A stretch of 64,000 nt of DNA from WLMZ01 sp038227995 (lineage in GTDB: Bacteria; Actinomycetota; Acidimicrobiia; Acidimicrobiales; Ilumatobacteraceae). Shown piece by piece: positions 58,281 through 64,000 of the stretch (position 1 is its first letter; every line of letters begins with the position of its first letter). The notes under the pieces were generated by a model, which was given only the letters and a program-made list of their open reading frames with translations, was not told the origin of the DNA and did not search any database. Position numbers and translations under genes: made by a program. Location: positions 1 through 64,000 of the forward strand of contig JBBRPP010000010.1 of the NCBI GenBank assembly GCA_038227995.1, written 5' to 3'.

Positions 58281-61200
58281 CTACAGCTCGATTCCGATGG
58301 ACTCGATCTCGATGTGCCGGCCGGGTTCAGGGAGGTGAGGCACGTGACGTTCGATCTCTGAGTAGCTCTGCGCGAATGCGGATTCGTCGCGCCAGCCAGG
58401 CGTCGGCCCCAGCCCGGAGTCGATGCCGAAGGCCTCCTGATGCTGCGCGAGCCTGCCGGCTGCGTGGTCCCACTCGTGAGCGGCTACCTCGTGGGTCGGA
58501 CGGTCGCCGAGCACCTCCGTGATCGCGCTCGGCTGCTTCGAACGCGCCACCCGAGTGCGGATGTCGAGATCGACATCGAGCCGCCGATCGATCTCCGCTA
58601 CCGCCCCTTCAAGCTGAGGACGCGTCGCGAGGACCTTCTCGGCGGAAGCCATCGCCGAGGTCGAATTGGCGATCTGGCGGTCGATTTCGGCCAACCTCAG
58701 TTGCAGCACGATGATGCCTTGCGGTTCGACGACCCGGGCGTAGAAGGCGTTCTGGAGCTCAACGGCGTGCCGCCCGCGATGCAGCGGTCGATTGAACCGA
58801 CGGATGTCCTCGTCTGCCTTGTCGAGCTTGGCCTGACTTGCGACGAGCGCCGCGTCGATCTTTGGGCGTTCCTTCTCAGCCGTGGTCCGTTCTCGCGTGG
58901 CGTGCCACAACCGAGTCTCCGCGTCTCGGATGACGGTCGTCAGCGCGAACCGCTCCTCGATGAGTGAGCGAAGCTGTGCGCTGTCGAGCAGTCCTGGCCG
59001 GCGCACTTCGGTGTTGTTCAGTTCGGCGTGTCGCTGGAGCGCAGGCAGGTCGATCCAGTCGGCGGACATGGCACGCACGAACACATCGAGCGCGGTCTCT
59101 TCGCCGACGGTGACGAGGAACGCCTCGTTGGTCTCGGTGCCACGACTCATCGGCACGTAGAGGTTGCGGAGGTCCATTGCTCCGTCTCCGAAGACAAGTC
59201 CACCCTTGACGGTGCGACCCTGGCCGCCCATGCCAGTGGTGGCGTAGGCCAGGTCGACGTGGTCGCTCACGTACCCAGGCGGCAGCTCGATCGTCCCGGC
59301 GCTGCTGGTGACGAGGAGCTCTCCGTTGTTGCCAATGCCTTCGACGGTCCATCTCGCCCGGTTCTTCACGGTCACGCCTCGATCGGTGACGAGACGGCGG
59401 TCGTTCTGACGAGTGGCGATCTCGTCGCCGAGGAACACCGTGTATTGGCCGGCCTGTACACCCCAGCCGGCGCCGTCGACGTCGCCCGCGGCGATCCGCT
59501 TCTGTTGGCATCGTTCGTTCAGTCGTTGTGCGGCCTCGTTGGTCGGCGTCATCAGCAGTGCCGGCTTGCCAGCTGAGCGGAGTTCCCACCAGCGGTCCAC
59601 GCTCTTTCGTTCCATCTGGCTGACGGTGCCGCCGTACAACCGGCCGTGCTCTTCGTAGAGGCCGGCGACGGTGATGTCGCCCCGACGCAAGCGCAAGCTC
59701 GCATCACGCTCCCATTCGTTCTCGAACCGGTGGACTCCCTCCAGCTCGATTGCACCGAAAGTGTCGACGAGCAAACCGAACATGCCTCCGCGCCCGACGG
59801 CGGAGAACTGCATCGGATCTCCGACGAGCGCGATCCGCCAGCCCTTGGCGTCGGCCAGGTCGGCCAACTCTGCGAGCTTCGCCGTCGGCATCATTCCTGC
59901 TTCGTCGACGATCACGGTCGCGCCGGCAGGGAGGTCATAGCGGGGGCCGGGCGGTCGAGTCAGGCGGTGTTCGATGAGGAGCTTGTCGAGTGTGTCGGCG
60001 GCGACCCCCGTCTCCTGGGCGAGCACATCGGCAGCGGTGGCCGATGGCGCTACCCCGAACACCACCCGACCAGCTGCCCGAATCTGCGCGACGGCAGGTG
60101 CAAGGGCTGTCGTCTTGCCAGTACCGGCCGGCCCGACGACCAGAACCAGATCGGCATCTCCCGCGATAGCCGAGGCCGCTGCGGCCTGCCCGACGTCGAG
60201 GGCCCGAGGACTCCGTGCGACGGCCGTCGGATCATCTGGACCGTCGTGGACGAGCCGGCGGTCGACCCAGTCGATCAGCGACTGCTCCTGGTCCAGGATC
60301 ACCTGGGTCGTCAGCGCCCGATCGGCGACCGACTCCGTGATCGGTCGCCCATCTCGCCGCAGCAACGAGTTGGGCGGGATCGGCTTGGACACGTCGACGC
60401 AACGCGTGGAGGCAATCTCGTCGACGACTCGATCGAGCCAACCGACGAGCTGCTCGGCGGTTGCTGCGGTGTCGGTCGGGACCACGGCCGCAAGCTCCCG
60501 GTGGAGCTGTGTCGGCCGCCAGGTCGACTGCTTCTCGCTCATTGCCGCGATGGTGCGCTCGATCATCAGATTGCGAGTGGCGGCGTCGATGCCACGACGC
60601 TCGCCGACGCGCTCGAGCGCGTCGGCGACCAACGCTGCGGGCTCATGGCCGAGTTGGCGGGCCTGCTCCGCCCAACCCGCATGGAGCGCCTGAGCGTCGA
60701 CCGAGTGGACTTTGCTCGGCCGGCTGTCGATCACCGCCTCGCGTTCGAGCATCCACCGCTCGCGGGGCGTCGGCTCGCGGCTCATCGTCTCGACGAACCG
60801 GTCGAGCTTGTCCTCGGCTCGCCGGCGAACGTCAGCCGTGCGAGTAGAGAACTCGGCCGTGACATCACTCGGCACATCACGGATCTCGGCAATCCCGTGC
60901 TCGGGTAGTTCCCAGCGCACGCCGAGGCGGCGAGTGAGCTCGGTCCGCAGGCCGGCGTGGTAGATCGCCGAGAGCGATTGCTGATCGAGCTTGATCAGGC
61001 GGGCATCCAGCGCCAGCCAGCGGCCGTCGGGCGACATGACCCGGTTCGGGATCACGAGGTGAGTATGGAGCTGGGGATCGAGCGCTCGGCTCGTGTGCTG
61101 TCGGAACGCTGCGGCGACGATGCCGCGAGTATCGACGACAGCGACCTCGCCGCCGATGCGGTAGCGAGTGTGGGAATGGCGCTCGATCCATCCGGCGAGC

Positions 61201-61550
61201 GCAGTGACGGCGTCGTCGTGAGCGGCGAGAACTTCGCGTCGAACGCCGATGTCGCCGAGGGCGAACAGCACGGAGACGGACTTCGGCGCCGAGGCTGTGA
61301 CGTCGAACCCGCGCACCGACTTCTCCGCGTACCGACCGCCGAGGTAGTGATCCGGGCGGTGCGGATCCACTCCGGCCATCAACGCGAGGAAGTGACCGTC
61401 CGCTACCTCACCCGACAACCCGAGCACCTTCGCTGCGTCACCGAGCCAGCGGCCACGTGGCTCACCCGGCTGCAGGTAGTAGTCGGCGGGCCCATCGACG
61501 TAGTACGCGCCGGCACCGCTGCCCTTCAGCGTCGTGACTCGAACCGTCAC
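58281..61550 (-). CDS. MobF-type conjugative relaxase-helicase (TraA/TrwC-like)
   Basis: The 1089-residue protein has an N-terminal relaxase with catalytic tyrosines at 16, 17, 24 and 25, the SAPKSVSVLFALGD strand, and the three-His metal site at 152, 162 and 164 (QLHTHL). A RecD-like helicase follows: Walker A GPAGTGKTT (473-481), VIVDEAGM, LVGDPMQFSAVGRGG and YVPMSRGTE. The last 250 residues are a coiled coil. It nicks oriT, stays attached to the 5' end and unwinds the transferred strand. GTG 61550 is the likely start; an in-frame extension upstream is not family-like. Confidence 0.93.
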   Translation of the reverse strand: MTVRVTTLKGSGAGAYYVDGPADYYLQPGEPRGRWLGDAAKVLGLSGEVADGHFLALMAGVDPHRPDHYLGGRYAEKSVRGFDVTASAPKSVSVLFALGDIGVRREVLAAHDDAVTALAGWIERHSHTRYRIGGEVAVVDTRGIVAAAFRQHTSRALDPQLHTHLVIPNRVMSPDGRWLALDARLIKLDQQSLSAIYHAGLRTELTRRLGVRWELPEHGIAEIRDVPSDVTAEFSTRTADVRRRAEDKLDRFVETMSREPTPRERWMLEREAVIDSRPSKVHSVDAQALHAGWAEQARQLGHEPAALVADALERVGERRGIDAATRNLMIERTIAAMSEKQSTWRPTQLHRELAAVVPTDTAATAEQLVGWLDRVVDEIASTRCVDVSKPIPPNSLLRRDGRPITESVADRALTTQVILDQEQSLIDWVDRRLVHDGPDDPTAVARSPRALDVGQAAAASAIAGDADLVLVVGPAGTGKTTALAPAVAQIRAAGRVVFGVAPSATAADVLAQETGVAADTLDKLLIEHRLTRPPGPRYDLPAGATVIVDEAGMMPTAKLAELADLADAKGWRIALVGDPMQFSAVGRGGMFGLLVDTFGAIELEGVHRFENEWERDASLRLRRGDITVAGLYEEHGRLYGGTVSQMERKSVDRWWELRSAGKPALLMTPTNEAAQRLNERCQQKRIAAGDVDGAGWGVQAGQYTVFLGDEIATRQNDRRLVTDRGVTVKNRARWTVEGIGNNGELLVTSSAGTIELPPGYVSDHVDLAYATTGMGGQGRTVKGGLVFGDGAMDLRNLYVPMSRGTETNEAFLVTVGEETALDVFVRAMSADWIDLPALQRHAELNNTEVRRPGLLDSAQLRSLIEERFALTTVIRDAETRLWHATRERTTAEKERPKIDAALVASQAKLDKADEDIRRFNRPLHRGRHAVELQNAFYARVVEPQGIIVLQLRLAEIDRQIANSTSAMASAEKVLATRPQLEGAVAEIDRRLDVDLDIRTRVARSKQPSAITEVLGDRPTHEVAAHEWDHAAGRLAQHQEAFGIDSGLGPTPGWRDESAFAQSYSEIERHVPHLPEPGRHIEIESIGIEL

Positions 61551-61638
61551 CGCACACCACCACTCACCGATGTGTCTGTGCACTCGTCTGTCTTGGGTGA
61601 GTTGTCGGTTCGGCAAGGGACGGGTGTGCTCATGCCGA

Positions 61639-61998
61639 CTACGCCTGCAGGGAGAGTGACGTCTGCTCGAGCAGTGGCTGCTGAGCGCGACGTGACCGAC
61701 GGGATGTCGTCGATGGACGTGCGGCAGGCGGTGCCGCTGACTCGACTGCGCGGGAGCGCGGTGTCGGTGGCCAGGTGATCGGTCCGCCGAGCATCTGCTC
61801 GAGCAACGGGCGTGGAACTCGGATGAGGGCGCCAAGCCGAATCGCCGGCAGCCCGCTCGCACCGTTCGTCGCGAGGTATTCGCGAACGAGCGAGTACGAC
61901 GAGCTGCGCCCGATGTGCAAGACGGCGGCGGCTTGCTCGACGGTCAGCAGATCAGGCGGGCGCGTGTCATTGATTTCGAGATCGCGGGTTGCCCTCAC
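61639..61998 (-). CDS. Excisionase-like helix-turn-helix protein
   Basis: The 119-residue protein has a MerR/excisionase-type winged helix (LLTVEQAAAVLHIGRSSSYS, followed by the basic wing AIRLGALIRVPRPLLEQMLG) and a low-complexity Arg/Ser/Pro tail. Such proteins bend DNA at att sites for excision or control transfer genes. It is encoded just upstream of the relaxase on the same strand and downstream of a region rich in inverted repeats. Confidence 0.8.
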   Translation of the reverse strand: MRATRDLEINDTRPPDLLTVEQAAAVLHIGRSSSYSLVREYLATNGASGLPAIRLGALIRVPRPLLEQMLGGPITWPPTPRSRAVESAAPPAARPSTTSRRSRRAQQPLLEQTSLSLQA

Positions 61999-62178
61999 AC
62001 AAGTACATGCCTCTCAAAACGCGATTTCGTGACGCGCTCCGTCTGAGAACGGGGTCCGAGACAGCGAAATCGGGTAGCGAGCCCGCCGGCGGGGGGCAAC
62101 CGATCAGCTGTCCGCCGCCGTCTGATGCGGTGTCAGACTGTGTCGACACCTGCCATCACCTGACAGAACGGGGGGACC
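61999..62178. promoter_or_regulatory. Divergent intergenic region with inverted repeats (oriT candidate)
   Basis: The region holds an eight-base inverted repeat CGATTTCG (62022-62029) and CGAAATCG (62065-62072), a GGTGTC/GACACC pair (62129-62134 and 62145-62150), and two CACCTG copies (62147-62152 and 62157-62162). It is upstream of the excisionase-like and relaxase genes, where oriT and regulatory sites of such elements often lie. The nick site was not identified. Confidence 0.4.
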
Positions 62179-62406
62179 GTGGCCGATGGGGCGCCGTCCG
62201 CGGACGCAAGTCAGACCGATGAAGCGCAGCCAAGTACAGCGGCTTCTCCGACGCGGCTCGATGCATCGTCGAACTTGCTCTGGCATGATCGGCCGCGATG
62301 CCGACTGTGCGGAGAGCCCATCGTGCTCGACGACCCCGACGACCTCATGTCGTGGATCCACGCCGAGGACGCGAACGATCAAGGCGATCACACCGCCGAG
62401 GAATGA
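62179..62406 (+). CDS. Small CxxC protein of the element
   Basis: The 75-residue protein has a disordered N-terminus and a core RCRLCGEPIVLDDPDDLMSW followed by IHAEDAND and DHTAEE. The CxxC with the WIHA segment resembles small zinc-ribbon-like proteins found on actinobacterial integrative elements. GGGGG precedes the GTG start. It is divergent from the excisionase-like gene. Function unknown. Confidence 0.6.
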   Translation: MADGAPSADASQTDEAQPSTAASPTRLDASSNLLWHDRPRCRLCGEPIVLDDPDDLMSWIHAEDANDQGDHTAEE

Positions 62407-62421
62407 TTTCCCTTCGAGGTG

Positions 62422-62676
62422 CTACTGCTGCTTCAGCACAGCCTGGAGTCGCTCCGCCAGGCCTCGGCTCCGGCGAATCTCGGCAATCGATTCCATCTCG
62501 GTGTCCGTGAGATCGGCCGACCAGTACGGATCCTGGTCGCCGACATAGTCGCCCGGCAGGAACACGGCTCCGTTGTTCCTGGGGAGGTCCCGACCTAACT
62601 CCCAGTACTCGTAGCAATCGAGAGCGTCGATGAGCATCGCGATGTCATGGCCGCCAAGGCTGAGATTGATGTCCAT
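62422..62676 (-). CDS. Small protein of unknown function in the element
   Basis: The 84-residue protein begins MDINLSLGGHDIAMLIDALD and continues YEYWELGRDLPRNNG and DLTDTEMESIAEIRRSRGLA. It is acidic, soluble and without Cys. It follows the helicase gene by 52 bases on the same strand. A weak AGAGG site lies before the ATG. I do not recognise it. Confidence 0.6.
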   Translation of the reverse strand: MDINLSLGGHDIAMLIDALDCYEYWELGRDLPRNNGAVFLPGDYVGDQDPYWSADLTDTEMESIAEIRRSRGLAERLQAVLKQQ

Positions 62677-62728
62677 TGAGGAAGCCTCTCGAGGACGTCG
62701 TCAGCTCGTCAACCGCTCGCGGCAGGCC

Positions 62729-64000
62729 TTATGCCACGGCCGCGGCGAATGCTTGGTAGAGGTCGCCGGACAACGGATGCTCGAGTTCCCATGTGATCGC
62801 CATCGGACGCTCGCCGACGTGGCTGCGGTAAGTGGCGGGTCCGAGGAACCAGAACGAGCGGTCGTCGGCGCGGAGCCGCGTGAACAGCTGAATGCTGCGG
62901 CCTTGGCTGTGGTGGTGCTGGTAGCGCTGGCCGGTCGCGCCGTCGGCGCGTGTCGTCGACTGGCTCTCCCAGTGGATGAGGTTCCGGCTGATCGCGTAGT
63001 CCCGGTAGCGGGTGGTCGGGGAGAAGCCGCCGCTGCTCTTGTCGAGGGTGAAAGAGAGCAGGTCGGCACCGGCATCTTTGGCGTCGTAGACGCCGCTCTG
63101 CCAGGCGGCGATCTTCGCCCCTGATCCGAGTCCGAAGGCGGCGAGGATCTCGATGCGGCTGTAGCGAGCGTGGATCTGCAGGGGGCAGTCCGGATGAGTG
63201 TCGAGCCGAGTGTGCACGTGATCGATGCGATGGTCGAGCAACTCGAACAGCTCGAGCAACTCGCTGCGAACCTGTGGATGGGCCCAGAGCAGATCGACAG
63301 CTTGTTGGAGTGTCGTGTCGGCCTTGATGACCCGATCAGTGACGGAAGCGACGACCATCTGGAGGAGGCGCCGCTCGCGTTCGGTCAACCCGGCGACGAG
63401 CGGAGCCAGTGGGGCTGCGAGATGATGCCGGTACGTGTTGATCCGTTCTTCGTCGTCCACGTGCAGCAGTCGCCCGATGGCCCGGCGCAGGACGCGCTCC
63501 TGGGGTCCGTAGTCGAGCACGCCGACGCCGGCGTCTTGTTTGAGGTCCGACCAGCTCTTGCTGCCTTGGTAGATGTCCTCGAGGTCGAGACCGGATTCGT
63601 GAAGGAAATCGGCGAGGCCGATTGCCGGCCGATCTCGTTCGAGTGAGCGAAGTTCGTCGACCTTGGCGGGCCACCGGGTCGGGATCGCGTCGCGCAGGCT
63701 GCGAAGCACGACCTCGGCTGCGAGCGGGTCGAGTTGCATGTTGCAGCCGGCGGGGAGGAAAGGAAACTGTTGCTGAACGGCGCGTTCGATGTCGCGTCGG
63801 GTTCCGCCGAGCAGCGCCCGGTAGCGACGGTCGAACCGAAACTCCTTGCGGTGCAGGCCGACGAAGTCGAGAACGGTGCACGACGTCTTGCCAGAGGCTT
63901 TGCGCAGCCCGCGGCCAAGCTGTTGGAGGAACAGCGTGGGGCTCTCGGTGGGGCGAAGCATGAGCACGGTGTCGACGGCTGGGATGTCGACGCCTTCGTT
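62729..64000 (-). CDS. DEAD/DEAH-type helicase with DUF3427-like C-terminus (partial)
   Basis: Only the C-terminal 423 residues are visible; the gene starts past the right edge. The first residues NEGVDIPAVDTVLMLRPTES and LFLQQLGRGLRK are superfamily 2 motifs V and VI. Then come about 170 helical residues and a C-terminal region with HARYSRIEILAAFGLGSG, VYDAKDAGADLLSFTLDKSS and the FTRLRADDRSFWFLGPATY end, as in DUF3427 proteins. Such helicases occur in defence islands and mobile elements. The full protein probably also has an N-terminal nuclease or phospholipase-like domain, which cannot be seen. Confidence 0.88.
   Translation of the reverse strand, partial: NEGVDIPAVDTVLMLRPTESPTLFLQQLGRGLRKASGKTSCTVLDFVGLHRKEFRFDRRYRALLGGTRRDIERAVQQQFPFLPAGCNMQLDPLAAEVVLRSLRDAIPTRWPAKVDELRSLERDRPAIGLADFLHESGLDLEDIYQGSKSWSDLKQDAGVGVLDYGPQERVLRRAIGRLLHVDDEERINTYRHHLAAPLAPLVAGLTERERRLLQMVVASVTDRVIKADTTLQQAVDLLWAHPQVRSELLELFELLDHRIDHVHTRLDTHPDCPLQIHARYSRIEILAAFGLGSGAKIAAWQSGVYDAKDAGADLLSFTLDKSSGGFSPTTRYRDYAISRNLIHWESQSTTRADGATGQRYQHHHSQGRSIQLFTRLRADDRSFWFLGPATYRSHVGERPMAITWELEHPLSGDLYQAFAAAVA

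Larger units (their letters stand above)
55751..64000. mobile_element. Integrative element at tRNA-Thr, left part
   Basis: The DNA right of the tRNA-Thr fragment has a mobile-element gene set: MobF relaxase-helicase, excisionase-like protein, nucleotidyltransferase/XRE pair, NERD protein, CxxC small protein and a large helicase. It has repeated motifs next to the att site. The fragment's orientation puts the element on its right. An integrase and transfer genes would be expected past 64000. It could be a conjugative or a mobilisable element; the window does not show which. Confidence 0.75.

Overview
The window is GC-rich chromosomal DNA, densely packed on both strands. It contains Bax-inhibitor-1, DUF4242 and DUF3263 proteins, a GroEL with a CIRCE site, a DrrAB-type ABC exporter, an ECF sigma factor with a DGPF partner, and actinobacterial secreted beta-domain repeats. 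Together these suggest an actinobacterium, most likely a member of the Acidimicrobiia (Ilumatobacter-like). The assignment rests on gene content and style, not on a database match. Many genes have no Shine-Dalgarno sequence; instead a TANNNT-like box lies 6-9 nt before the start codon, so much of the mRNA is probably leaderless.

Layout. Positions 1-728 look like the decayed right end of an integrated element. They hold an IS30 transposase remnant and end in a copy of the 3' end of a selenocysteine tRNA gene (selC). Positions 730-55750 look like chromosomal backbone. In order it holds: a MarR-like regulator; a secreted Gly-rich protein divergent from a NarL-type two-component system; a split, b6-type cytochrome b operon; a STAS protein; an SDR/TetR pair; a group-2 type sigma factor; a peroxiredoxin-like protein and an AraC regulator; a DrrAB exporter with a flavin reductase and a divergent TetR; a five-gene operon (TraR-like protein, AarF/UbiB kinase, two ferritin-like proteins, one unknown); a sugar-type ABC importer; groEL; a secreted intradiol-dioxygenase-like protein with three beta-domain repeats; glycerate and uridine kinases; a PLP aminotransferase; an adenosine-deaminase-like enzyme; an OmpR-type two-component system; a PAP2 phosphatase; an ECF42-like sigma factor with its DGPF protein; a Rieske oxygenase; a pair of double-zinc-ribbon proteins; and an alditol oxidase operon.

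From 55751 to the right edge lies a second integrated element. It begins with a 45-bp copy of the 3' part of a tRNA-Thr(UGU) gene, followed by repeated TGTCC(A/G)C motifs. Then come an AbiEii-like nucleotidyltransferase with an XRE partner, a NERD-domain membrane protein, a MobF-type relaxase-helicase, an excisionase-like protein, an intergenic region with oriT-like inverted repeats, two small proteins and a helicase with a DUF3427-like C-terminus that runs off the window. The orientation of both tRNA fragments agrees with host DNA between them and elements outside.

The least explained systems are the zinc-ribbon pair at 50385-53135, the AarF kinase plus ferritin-like operon at 19692-23435, and the cytochrome b operon with a 53-residue membrane subunit and no Rieske protein at 4334-6122.
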